Shown here: one piece after another, positions 35,967 to 44,834 of the stretch | How positions within the stretch are numbered: position 1 is the first letter of the stretch | Layout: each line of letters starts with the position of its first letter | NCBI GenBank assembly: GCA_033763895.1 | Contig: JANRJQ010000007.1 | Location: 386,178-450,177, forward strand | Origin: Chloroherpetonaceae bacterium | Lineage (GTDB): Bacteria; Bacteroidota; Chlorobiia; Chlorobiales; Thermochlorobacteraceae | Direction: 5' to 3' | DNA length: 64,000 bases | Program-made: the position numbers and the translations under genes | The notes under the pieces: model-generated | Database searches by the model: none | The model's input: the letters and a program-made list of their open reading frames with translations, nothing else | Told to the model about the DNA's origin: nothing

Positions 35967-37415
35967 TTAAGAAAGAATAAATATCAAAGCCTCGGCAGAG
36001 CGAATTCGAATCGTAATTCCACCTTCCCATAAGTCAAATTGAGGACTATTAAATCGCGAAGAACTCACAATTTCGATGTGTTCGTAATTGGTAACATTCT
36101 TAAAGGCATCGGTAAAGAAATGTACTTCAGCCGTTGAATCACCAAAGTTCGCGATTGTCATTGCCCTTCCGGTATTTGCGCCTGCAAGCCGTTCAAAGCC
36201 AAGGACTTGAGCCGATTGCCCTTGAAGCTCAAGCACTTTCAACTCACCCCTCACAAATGCCGGATTATCTAAAATCCTTAACAAATTTTCATAGTAAAAT
36301 TCTGTGTCAGCATCGGTCGTTTCCTCCGGTGTTCGAATCAGTTGAACAGGCAATTTGATTCGCTTCCCTTCAAATTGTCCATCATGAAAGAGCCTTGCCC
36401 CGAGCGAGGTTGCCGCTATCGCACCCGCCGCTTTATTGAACACCCCAAATACAGAGGCGGCTCTCGGCTCATCATGATTTTCGATAAAGCGCACCAGCTT
36501 TTGTTGAAACACCTGTGATGCCTGCAAATGCTGCTTCAATCCACTGATATCGCGTGTCACCAAACGATCATAAAAGCGCTTGTCGTAGGTATAATCAAAG
36601 CCTAGCTGATGTAAGTTCCATTCGGTATCCCAATATGCTTCTGCGATAAATAAAAATTGAGGATGTGAACCTTTCACTTCTCGAATTGCTCTATCCCAAA
36701 ATTCATTCTCCATCTCTCCGGCAATCCATCCCCAAGTTTGATTAAAAATTCTTTTGAGTTCAAGCATTGCCATATCACATCGAACACCATCACAAAGTGC
36801 GGCGATTTTTTTGAGCGTATCAATTATTGCAGCCTGCAAACCCTTATTCGCATAATTGAGTTGAAGCGTGTCTGTCCAAGCCGGAAAGTACGGGTCTTTC
36901 CCGTGTGCTAAATGATGGTGATCAATTGAGAAATATGACTCGGGAGAGGAATAAAATACTCTTTCTGAGGCTTGAATAAAAAACTCAGGATTTGTTGAAA
37001 CCCAGTGATGATCAAGCGCAACATGATTTGGTACGAAATCAAGAATGAGTTTTAATCCATATTTATGCAGTCTGTCGCGAAATTTCAGCAGCGCATTTTT
37101 ACCACCTAAAGAATCTGCCACTGAATAATCCTGAATGCAATAAGGAGAGCATACCACATCTTCCGGTTTTGGATCAGAAAGTGTTCGACGGTAATCAGTC
37201 CAAAGCCCCGGATGTTCAACCGCAACGCGCCTTCCGGGCTCACTTGGTTTCCAAACACCCATCAACCAAACCGCGTCAAATCGCGATTCCTTCCATTTCT
37301 GAAAAAATGAATCGGGGATATTTTCTAATGAGGTTGCTTTTCCATCAGCAATGAGGTTCTTTATCCAAACCCGAGTATTGATTTCGTAGATAATCGGGAA
37401 TTTCTGTGCGTTCAT
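35967..37415 (-). CDS. Alpha-amylase family (GH13) glycosidase
   Basis: 482 residues, no signal peptide, so likely cytoplasmic. The GH13 regions are clear: LKLILDFVPNHVALDH (region I), CDGVRCDMAML (region II, nucleophile Asp), FIAEAYW (region III, acid/base Glu) and FIENHDEPRA (region IV). The C-terminal beta domain ends EALIFILS. The substrate is an alpha-glucan or related sugar; glucosidase, phosphorylase or trehalose-type activity cannot be told apart. Neighbours give no carbohydrate cluster. Confidence 0.92.
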   Translation of the reverse strand: MNAQKFPIIYEINTRVWIKNLIADGKATSLENIPDSFFQKWKESRFDAVWLMGVWKPSEPGRRVAVEHPGLWTDYRRTLSDPKPEDVVCSPYCIQDYSVADSLGGKNALLKFRDRLHKYGLKLILDFVPNHVALDHHWVSTNPEFFIQASERVFYSSPESYFSIDHHHLAHGKDPYFPAWTDTLQLNYANKGLQAAIIDTLKKIAALCDGVRCDMAMLELKRIFNQTWGWIAGEMENEFWDRAIREVKGSHPQFLFIAEAYWDTEWNLHQLGFDYTYDKRFYDRLVTRDISGLKQHLQASQVFQQKLVRFIENHDEPRAASVFGVFNKAAGAIAATSLGARLFHDGQFEGKRIKLPVQLIRTPEETTDADTEFYYENLLRILDNPAFVRGELKVLELQGQSAQVLGFERLAGANTGRAMTIANFGDSTAEVHFFTDAFKNVTNYEHIEIVSSSRFNSPQFDLWEGGITIRIRSAEALIFILS

Positions 37416-37533
37416 TTTTCACTCCCACTTTCCTTCACGGCGAGAAGATAGCCGATATTAGGATTGAGCTTTGAGTAATGTCCTCTTCTCTATTTTCAAA
37501 TTAGCCCCAAGAGAGAGACTTCCCAAATAAAAT

Positions 37534-39264
37534 TTACTTCACCAAATTCATCTTGCGCGATTCGCTAACATCACCCACTTGCAAGCGATAGAAATATACA
37601 CCGCTGCTAAGCTGTAACGCATTGAATTGCACGCTATAAGTACCGATTCCTTGGCGTCCATTGACGAGCGAAGCCACTTGTCTTCCTAACACATCATACA
37701 CCTTCAAGCTCACCAATCCGGCTTGTGCTAAGCGATAGTTAATGGTTGTTGAAGGGTTGAATGGATTCGGATAGTTTTGTGAAAGCTCAAAGGATTGAAC
37801 CGGATTCACCGCTTCTGCTCTCCCAACAACGGAAAGTGTTGTTGATGTGCGTGAAAAGTTAGTCCAACCGATGGTCCAATCACCTTCATTGTTTTGTGTA
37901 GAAAAACCAGCAGGAACTAACGGAGGTAATGCGCCCATATAAGTAGCACTTACATCAAAAAAACCATCATTCGGCGGAGTAGCACCATTTAAGGTTGCCG
38001 GGTTCTGCGGACGAAGATTCGGGCGAACACCATTTAGCGGTGTAACATAATTGAGGTTCACAAATTGCGGGTCGGCAACCACATTTCCTGCTGAAGCTGC
38101 ATAAAGAGGGAAAAGTCCTGTGGTATCCCCATCACCCGTGGTTCTATTGGCTGAACGAATGGCAAAAATTGCTTTTGATCCATTTTGTGCAGAATCACTT
38201 ACTGAAGTTCTGTTCTTAACAAAAAACATAGAATTGCTGACAGCAAGTGCAGAATCCGCTGAAGCGGGTGAATAAAGGTTATCACGAGTTCCGTCACCAT
38301 CTACAACAACCCCTGCGGCACCGAAATTTGCGATGATGTGATTTCGATGCAATCCGCCTGTATTGGCACGAACATAAATACCGTCATTGATTTCATTATT
38401 GGCTTGTCGGATACCGGCACCAATCATCGTGACATTCCACGCAGCATATTTGTTATGTGGTTTTGCGCTGGTACCTGAACCATCATTGTTTGATTCATAA
38501 CCACGATTTGCAAGTTTCTCATCTTGAACACCAACGACAAATTGGATTCGCCCGCGATATCCAAATTCCGTATCAATCATATCATCATCACAACCGGTCG
38601 CTACCAAATACTTCGCATCGACTGTACCCCCTGAAAATTCAAAGGCATCATCCGCGATAAAATATGATTGCAAATATTCAATTTTTGTTCGTGATCCTAC
38701 AAAATTAAACTGAAACCCATTTGCTTCATTTCCTTGTCCCAAAAGACCACCACCCCACTCAACACGCATATATCGTATAGAACCACTGCTATCTTCATCA
38801 AATTGGCCACCCGTCATCCCGGGCTCATGAGTTTGTAAATTTACCCTATTTCCTCTTGCGATACCGTTGAGAATCACACCACCAATTTGACCTCGACCAC
38901 CTCGTCCACCGGCGCTATCTGCTGCGCTGCTGGTGAAAATAACTGGCGCCGACGCCGTGCCTTCAACGATTAATATGCCACCTAAAGAAGGATTCGTTGC
39001 GTTTGTAGTGTCTATACTTCGAAGCGTTTGGATTGCAGCTTTTGAATTCGTTTGCCCAACTAATTTTGTGCCCGCTGGGATTTTTAGGGTAGCACCGGGA
39101 TGAATATTGACAAAGCCGAAAATGTCATAAACCGTATCGGCACTTAAAGTCCTTATTCCTGAGGTGATATTACTTTGCAGCGTTGCCCTCGGTTGAGCAT
39201 AGAGAGATCCTAATCCCACACTGAATAAAAGCCCAACAATGATATAAACCTTCTTTGAAATCAT
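37534..39264 (-). CDS. T9SS-exported right-handed beta-helix protein, copy 1
   Basis: 576 residues. A signal peptide (KVYIIVGLLFSVGLGSLYAQ), a Gly/Asp-rich parallel-beta-helix region (LSADTVYDIFGFVNIHPGATLKIPAGTKLVG ... GGILIVEGTASAPVIFTSSAADSAGG; GCDDDMIDTEFGYRGRIQF; YESNNDGSGTSAKPHN), and a C-terminal T9SS type A sorting domain (FELSQNYPNPFNPSTTINY ... GVYFYRLQVGD). It is a close paralogue of 39943-41691. As far as I recall, relatives sit beside TonB receptors in phosphate-starvation loci of other Bacteroidota; here the receptor is at 41734. ATG 39264 is chosen for the signal peptide. Confidence 0.88.
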   Translation of the reverse strand: MISKKVYIIVGLLFSVGLGSLYAQPRATLQSNITSGIRTLSADTVYDIFGFVNIHPGATLKIPAGTKLVGQTNSKAAIQTLRSIDTTNATNPSLGGILIVEGTASAPVIFTSSAADSAGGRGGRGQIGGVILNGIARGNRVNLQTHEPGMTGGQFDEDSSGSIRYMRVEWGGGLLGQGNEANGFQFNFVGSRTKIEYLQSYFIADDAFEFSGGTVDAKYLVATGCDDDMIDTEFGYRGRIQFVVGVQDEKLANRGYESNNDGSGTSAKPHNKYAAWNVTMIGAGIRQANNEINDGIYVRANTGGLHRNHIIANFGAAGVVVDGDGTRDNLYSPASADSALAVSNSMFFVKNRTSVSDSAQNGSKAIFAIRSANRTTGDGDTTGLFPLYAASAGNVVADPQFVNLNYVTPLNGVRPNLRPQNPATLNGATPPNDGFFDVSATYMGALPPLVPAGFSTQNNEGDWTIGWTNFSRTSTTLSVVGRAEAVNPVQSFELSQNYPNPFNPSTTINYRLAQAGLVSLKVYDVLGRQVASLVNGRQGIGTYSVQFNALQLSSGVYFYRLQVGDVSESRKMNLVK

Positions 39265-39306
39265 AAACAGAGAGAATTTATTGTTCAAAAAAGCCAACGA
39301 TTTTCC

Positions 39307-39858
39307 TTATCGCTTCTCGGTGTAATTCAAAATCTTAAAGCGTTTGTTCATTTCAATGATAGCAACAATTTGCTTAATAATCACTTGATTCCCCTTTTCA
39401 TCTCGGGCAATAACTTCAGGATAAAGATGGAGTTTAAATGTCCGGTATTCATCAGGTTTACCCTTCATTCGTAACCCCTCAAAAGTAAGTTTTTCTCCAC
39501 CGTGGCTGCTAAGTGCCTTTAACATCCCCTTTGCGGAATTGAGAAAATGAAGTTCCCACGCCGATTCTGTTGGAATGTTATACTTCGGGTCGCTCGATTC
39601 GTTATCCGGCCAAAACCACTGTTTGAATTCTTTTGGAGAGAGGCTGATATTGAGCAGAGCCGTTGTGTCCCTTTTGTTTAAGGCAACTACAAAAATTTCT
39701 GCAATCTCCTCTGGCGTTGCACTTGAAAAAGATAAAACACGCTTTTTTATACTATCGGGTAATACTTCCCCTTTCTTAAAGGGCTTAATCAAATTCTGTG
39801 CAGAAAGGCTGCCTACAAAAAAACTGAATGCTAGAAAAAGAGATATGAGATGCTTCAT
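39307..39858 (-). CDS. Hypothetical secreted protein
   Basis: 183 residues. Signal peptide MKHLISLFLAFSFFVGSLSAQ, then a soluble mixed domain (ATPEEIAEIFVVALNKRDTTALLNISLSPKEFKQWFWPD ... KGMLKALSSHGGEKLTFEGLR) ending in strands (YRTFKLHLYPEVIARDEKGNQVIIKQIVAIIEMNKRFKI). It resembles NTF2-like folds in outline, which is a guess. It lies between the two beta-helix paralogues, 43 bp upstream of copy 1 and just after the terminator that ends copy 2. The chosen ATG at 39858 gives the signal peptide. Confidence 0.7.
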   Translation of the reverse strand: MKHLISLFLAFSFFVGSLSAQNLIKPFKKGEVLPDSIKKRVLSFSSATPEEIAEIFVVALNKRDTTALLNISLSPKEFKQWFWPDNESSDPKYNIPTESAWELHFLNSAKGMLKALSSHGGEKLTFEGLRMKGKPDEYRTFKLHLYPEVIARDEKGNQVIIKQIVAIIEMNKRFKILNYTEKR

Positions 39859-39876
39859 AAGTAAAATGATAAAGAT

Positions 39877-39905
39877 AAAAAAAGGGGCATCCCGAAAGAT
39901 GCCCC
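39877..39905 (-). terminator. Strong intrinsic terminator after beta-helix copy 2
   Basis: On the minus strand GGGGCATC-TTTCGG-GATGCCCC (8-bp stem) followed by a T7 run, 38 bp after the stop codon. Confidence 0.92.
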
Positions 39906-39942
39906 ACAATGAACAAATCAAGTCAACAACAATAAAAAAACA

Positions 39943-41691
39943 TTACTTAACCAAATTCATCTTGCGTGACTCGCTGAATTCACCCACTTGCAAGCGATAG
40001 AAATATACACCGCTGCTGAGGTTCGAAGCATTGAATTGTACGCTGTATGTACCAACACCTTGGCGTCCATTGACGAGCGAAGCCACTTGTCTTCCTAAAA
40101 CATCATACACCTTCAAGCTCACCAAACCGGCTTTTGCTAAACGGTAGTTGATGGTTGTTGAAGGGTTGAACGGATTCGGATAGTTTTGTGAAAGCTCAAA
40201 GGATTGAACAGGATTCACTGCTTCTGCTCTTCCACCAACTGAAAGGGCTGTGGTTTGTCTTGCAAAGTTAGACCAAGTTGCAGTCCAATCTCCAACGGTG
40301 CTTTGAGTTGAAAAACCGGTCGGAATTGACGGAGGAAGTGCACCCATAAAGGTCGCACCAACATCAAAGAATCCGTCATTCGGCGGAGTAGCTCCATTTA
40401 AGGTTGCCGGGTTTTGCGGACGAAGATTCGGGCGAACGCCGTTTAATGGATCGTTATAATTTACGCTAACAAATTGCGGATTTGCATTTACATTACCTGA
40501 AGAAGCAGCATAAATTGGAAACAAACCAGTTGTATCACCATCACCTGTTGTTCTATTGGCTGAACGGATTGCATAGATTGCCTTTACACCGTTATCAGTT
40601 GTTGAATCAGTTGTGCTTGTTCGGTTCTTCACAAAGAACATCGAATTTGTAATCGCAAGTGCAGAGTCTGCTGAAGCAGGTGCATAAAGGTTGTCACGAG
40701 CAGCATCACCATCAACGACAATACCAGCAGCACCAAAGTTTGCAATAATGTGATTTCTATGCAAGCCGCCAGTATTGGCACGGACATAAATACCGTCATT
40801 GATTTCATTGTTGGCTTGTCTGATACCGGCACCAATCATCGTGACATTCCAAGCAGCGTATTTGTTATGTGGCTTTGCGCTGGTTCCTGAACCATCATTA
40901 TTCGATTCATAACCACGGTTGGCAAGATTTTTGTCTTGAACGACTACGACAAATTGAATGCGACCGCGATATCCGAATTCGGTATCAATTTGGTCGTCAT
41001 CGCAACCGGTTGCAATTAAGTATTTGGCATCTGCTGTTCCGCCAAACCATTCAAAAGCATCATCAGCGATGAAATGCGCTTGCAAAAATTCAAGTTTGGT
41101 GCGTGAACCTGCGCCATTAAAGGTAAACCCATTTACTTCATTACCTTGAGAAATAACGGTTCCACCGTATTCAACACGCATATAGCGCAATGAGCCGCTG
41201 CTATCGGTATCAAATTGTCCACCACCGGGGCCGGTACCACCTTCACCGAAACGGGTACCGCCGGGGACGTTGTTTTTTGCAATACCATTTAAAATCACGC
41301 CACCAATTTGACCTCTTGCTCCTTTGCCGCCCGCGCTATCTGCTGCGCTGCTGGTGAAAACAACCGGTGCATTGGCTGTACCTTCAACAACAAGAATACC
41401 ACCCAAAGTTGGGTTGGTCGTATTGGTTGTATCGTTGCTCCGAAGGGTCTGAAGCGAAGGACGGCTACCGGTAAGCCCAACAAGTTTTGTGCCGGCAGGA
41501 ATGCGAAGTGTTGCTCCCGGAAAAACATTCACAAACCCGGTAACTTCATATACGGTATCGGCACTCAATGTTCTGAGACCCGAGGTGATATTTCCATTTA
41601 ATGCAGCACGAGGTTGTGCATAAGCAACGCTGCTGACCATTAACGCCAGAACAAGCATTGCGAGGTTTTGTACTATATTTTTTTTCATCAT
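39943..41691 (-). CDS. T9SS-exported right-handed beta-helix protein, copy 2
   Basis: 582 residues. A signal peptide (NLAMLVLALMVSSVAYAQ) is followed by the same beta-helix region (FGYRGRIQFVVVVQDKNLANRGYESNND) and T9SS type A tail as copy 1. A block of 66 residues from NRGYESN to FGAAG is identical in both copies; the last 90 are nearly so. It has an extra glycine-rich insert (GTRFGEGGTGPGGGQFDTDSS) absent in copy 1. It lies 42 bp downstream of the TonB receptor gene with no terminator between, so likely one transcript with it. Confidence 0.88.
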   Translation of the reverse strand: MMKKNIVQNLAMLVLALMVSSVAYAQPRAALNGNITSGLRTLSADTVYEVTGFVNVFPGATLRIPAGTKLVGLTGSRPSLQTLRSNDTTNTTNPTLGGILVVEGTANAPVVFTSSAADSAGGKGARGQIGGVILNGIAKNNVPGGTRFGEGGTGPGGGQFDTDSSGSLRYMRVEYGGTVISQGNEVNGFTFNGAGSRTKLEFLQAHFIADDAFEWFGGTADAKYLIATGCDDDQIDTEFGYRGRIQFVVVVQDKNLANRGYESNNDGSGTSAKPHNKYAAWNVTMIGAGIRQANNEINDGIYVRANTGGLHRNHIIANFGAAGIVVDGDAARDNLYAPASADSALAITNSMFFVKNRTSTTDSTTDNGVKAIYAIRSANRTTGDGDTTGLFPIYAASSGNVNANPQFVSVNYNDPLNGVRPNLRPQNPATLNGATPPNDGFFDVGATFMGALPPSIPTGFSTQSTVGDWTATWSNFARQTTALSVGGRAEAVNPVQSFELSQNYPNPFNPSTTINYRLAKAGLVSLKVYDVLGRQVASLVNGRQGVGTYSVQFNASNLSSGVYFYRLQVGEFSESRKMNLVK

Positions 41692-41733
41692 TTTTGATAA
41701 GGATAAATTAGAAAGATAAAGAACAAGTAAATG

Positions 41734-44613
41734 TTACATGTTAAAAGACAAGGCGATACCGAAGGTTCGTCCTACAAAATACCGTTCAGCCCAAGCCTCA
41801 CCGATTACAAATAAATAGCGGTCGTTTAAGATATTTTTTGCGCTGAATTTCACCGTTAAACTGTTGAAAAACTGTTGGCTGATGGAGATATCCACTTGAT
41901 TTCTCGGCATTTCTTCGACATTATCGGTCAAATTCCGAACGCCGGTAAGTTGTGAAATTCTTCTTCCAAACACATTGTAAAGTAAAGAAGCATTAAATCC
42001 ACTTTGCGGATCGCTGTAGGATAAATTGAGATTTACGACATAGGGCGATTGACCTTGTAAGGGGCGCTCTTTTTTTACTGCTTCAGGTGCTTGCGAAATC
42101 TGCTGACCTTGGGACTCGTTATACAACACCAATGTTTCAGGCGGCTTGATGGTGGATTGAACAATCGTTACATTTGCCCCCAAAGTCAACGGATCTAAGA
42201 AATCGGCGATAAAGTTTAATTTCTTTCTAAATTCAAACTCTGCTCCGTAATTTTTTGCCTCAATGGCATTAACAGTGGTAAAGAAAAGATTGGTACCAAT
42301 ATCATCTAAAACAATTCTTTCAAGAGGATTATTAAGATCTTTGTAGAAGAAACTAACCGCAACCATCTCACCAAACCCTTGAAAAAGCTCTGCTCTTAAG
42401 TCAAAATTTTGAATAGTGGTTTGAACAAGAAATGGATTACCAAGGGTTGAACTGATGTAATCATCAAACTGAAATGGCGCAATTTCACGCATTTCGGGTT
42501 GTGCAACCGTTTGACTGAATGAGGCTCTTAGATTAATTGATTCACCAATCGAATAAATTAAGTTTACGGATGGAAGGATATTGGTTTGATCAAAACCACC
42601 ATTGACAGGAACCGGCTGAACAAATGAACCTCGAATTGCATTGGCCTCTAAAAAATTATTTTCAAATCGGATGCCCCCTACAAATTTCAGATTGGCAATA
42701 ATGGGCAATTCAACCATAAAGTAACCCGCAGTCGTCTTCTCATTTGCGGTATAACTATCCGATGGGTTTGTATCATCTAAAAATTCAATATCACCATTTG
42801 CTACGCGTTCTGGAATAAAGAGAGCATCCGGCTGAACATTGATGATGTTTGAAAATCTAGCCGCTCTAAAAGAAAAACGTCTCGCGCTAAAATCTCTATC
42901 TTTTTGAGAGTACAGTCCTCCGACCTTTAGTTTTGATTTTAGCCCATCCCATTGTGTAAACGAAAAACTGATATTCCAAATAGCATCGAATTGCTTGTCA
43001 TCCAAAAGTCCAAAGAATCGTTGATTTCTGAAATTTTGCATCGAAAAGAAGTTTTCTTCAATACTTCCCGAATAAAGTGATTCTCTGTTATCGGGTTCAT
43101 CTCTTTTCGCCGTTGCATATTGAAACGTCCAATCAATTTCTGGTTGACCCAGTAAGTCAGTCACAAAATGATTTCCGGTCAGTTGAGTTGACGAGAGCTC
43201 ACGAGTTACAAATCTTAATCTAGTAGAACGAACATCTTGTGAGGGGTCAAATAAATTATCCCGTCCAAAAGCAATTCTGGTTTCATCTTCTGCACTTCTA
43301 TTGTAAGTGGCTTTGAGCCCCAATTTGTTATTATCAGAAAGTCGGAGATTGAAGTGCATAATACCACCAATGTTTACCGTAAACATTGAAATATCGGTAT
43401 TGTAACGATACCTAAACTTTCCGATGTCTTCATCAAAATCAGGGTTAGGGAAAAAGAGACTGGTGTTTCTGTATGAAGCATCGTTATTGTAACTCAAACT
43501 CGCAATGAACCCTAAAGGAAAAAGACCGAGTTGATATTGATCGCCAACGGATAGATTGTAAGATTGATTTAGTCCATAGTTACCGCTTCTTGGTGAATAA
43601 ACTCCATTATTGAACAATCTTAACACATCACCACGCGCATTACCCACAGTTGCACTCGATTTCAATTCATTGATTGAAGGCAATCCAGAGGGCAATGCTC
43701 TTAATCCATCGTCGAAGGCCAAAAAATCAGTACCGCTGCCGGGGTAATTCGGGCGTACTTGGAAATGAGTTAGCGTATTATAACCAACCGAAGAACCGAC
43801 GCTTAATTGAAATTCATCCGGAAATTCTTTCGTCTTAATCTTCACCAAACCGCCGGCAAAGTTTCCGGGCTGATCGGGTAAAAAGGTTTTGATGGTTACC
43901 AAATTCTCAATGAGGCTCGAAGGAATAATATCAAAAGGCACGGTTTTCTTTTCAGGTTCGGGGCTTGGGATGTTCACACCGTTAAGTTGTGTAGAACTGT
44001 AGCGTTCACCCAAACCGCGAACATACACATATTTACCACCCATTACCGTTACACCGGTGATTCTTTTTGAAGCTTCGGCGGCGTCGGAATCGGGTGTTCT
44101 TTTCATCTGTTCAGCACTCACGCCATCTTGGACAGTCAACGCTTTTCGCTGTTGAGCGAGTAAAGCACCTTCCGTTGCACCAGAAACATCCGCTTGAACG
44201 ACAATTTCCTCGGTGTTTACCGTCTCTGTGGCAAGCCTTATATCTTGGCGGTTCAAAACCCCCGCTTTAACCACAACCCCTTTTATAAGGCTTTGCTTAT
44301 AACCAATATAAGAGACCTTTAAATCGTAGGTTCCTTCAGGAAGCATCAGGTTGAAAACACCATCCACATTGGTTTTACCTCCTGTGGTAGTACCAACGAC
44401 GAGAACTGTCGCCCCAATCAGTTCTTCCCCATTATCTTTATCAGTTATTTTACCAGTAAGTTTTACTTTTTCTTGTGCACTCAAAGTTTGAAATGCAATG
44501 CACGCTGTGAGCAGTATAAGAATGATTTGGGGAAGAAGGGAGAAAGACGGTGTAAGGCTACTCTTTTGAGAAGAAATTTTATTTGAAATAAGGGAATTAG
44601 CTGTCAGATTCAT
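41734..44613 (-). CDS. TonB-dependent receptor with carboxypeptidase-regulatory domain
   Basis: 959 residues. After an N-terminal signal (LPQIILILLTACIAFQTLSAQ) comes a CarboxypepD_reg-like domain (VKLTGKITDKDNGEELIGATVLVVGTTTGGKTNVDGVFNL), a plug with KYVYVRGLGERYSSTQLNGVNIPSPEPEKKTVPFDIIPSS and TIKTFLPDQPGNFAGGLVKI, and a long barrel ending RTFGIALSFNM. The substrate is unknown. The gene order receptor then T9SS beta-helix protein, and the Pho-like repeats at 44698-44737, fit phosphate or phospho-organic uptake; this is inference. The start gives an extra 25 residues before the signal, so a start nearer MTA.. or SSQKS could be real. Confidence 0.9.
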   Translation of the reverse strand: MNLTANSLISNKISSQKSSLTPSFSLLPQIILILLTACIAFQTLSAQEKVKLTGKITDKDNGEELIGATVLVVGTTTGGKTNVDGVFNLMLPEGTYDLKVSYIGYKQSLIKGVVVKAGVLNRQDIRLATETVNTEEIVVQADVSGATEGALLAQQRKALTVQDGVSAEQMKRTPDSDAAEASKRITGVTVMGGKYVYVRGLGERYSSTQLNGVNIPSPEPEKKTVPFDIIPSSLIENLVTIKTFLPDQPGNFAGGLVKIKTKEFPDEFQLSVGSSVGYNTLTHFQVRPNYPGSGTDFLAFDDGLRALPSGLPSINELKSSATVGNARGDVLRLFNNGVYSPRSGNYGLNQSYNLSVGDQYQLGLFPLGFIASLSYNNDASYRNTSLFFPNPDFDEDIGKFRYRYNTDISMFTVNIGGIMHFNLRLSDNNKLGLKATYNRSAEDETRIAFGRDNLFDPSQDVRSTRLRFVTRELSSTQLTGNHFVTDLLGQPEIDWTFQYATAKRDEPDNRESLYSGSIEENFFSMQNFRNQRFFGLLDDKQFDAIWNISFSFTQWDGLKSKLKVGGLYSQKDRDFSARRFSFRAARFSNIINVQPDALFIPERVANGDIEFLDDTNPSDSYTANEKTTAGYFMVELPIIANLKFVGGIRFENNFLEANAIRGSFVQPVPVNGGFDQTNILPSVNLIYSIGESINLRASFSQTVAQPEMREIAPFQFDDYISSTLGNPFLVQTTIQNFDLRAELFQGFGEMVAVSFFYKDLNNPLERIVLDDIGTNLFFTTVNAIEAKNYGAEFEFRKKLNFIADFLDPLTLGANVTIVQSTIKPPETLVLYNESQGQQISQAPEAVKKERPLQGQSPYVVNLNLSYSDPQSGFNASLLYNVFGRRISQLTGVRNLTDNVEEMPRNQVDISISQQFFNSLTVKFSAKNILNDRYLFVIGEAWAERYFVGRTFGIALSFNM

Positions 44614-44697
44614 AACGGTCGTTTGTTTCGATCAAAGAAGGAGCAAAAAGCTCGTCAAATTCTTTTATTCCAAGACGCCGCTAAGTTAGACTAACAA

Positions 44698-44737
44698 TGT
44701 TACGAAACTGTTAACATGAGATTAAGGGGAAATTAAG
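44698..44737 (-). promoter_or_regulatory. Pho-box-like array of 11-bp-spaced repeats
   Basis: Upstream of the receptor gene (85 bp from its start). On the plus strand the half-sites TGTTACG (44698), TGTTAAC (44709), GATTAAG (44720) and AATTAAG (44731) repeat every 11 bp. The first two, read on the minus strand, are GTTAACA-N4-CGTAACA, the form of a PhoP/PhoB box. Binding protein inferred. Confidence 0.5.
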
Positions 44738-44834
44738 ATTCGCTGTTTAACGGAAAATAAAAAAAGGATTATCCCTCTATTTCAAAAAAAAAAAACAGAG
44801 ATACGGTTTTTTAAGGCCTCTTTCCAAAGAGAGA

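Noticed and set aside
44784-44795. A12 homopolymer before miaB's 3' side
   Set aside because: In an intergenic region with no clear hairpin; may be a T-run for the miaB terminator, but I cannot pair a convincing stem.
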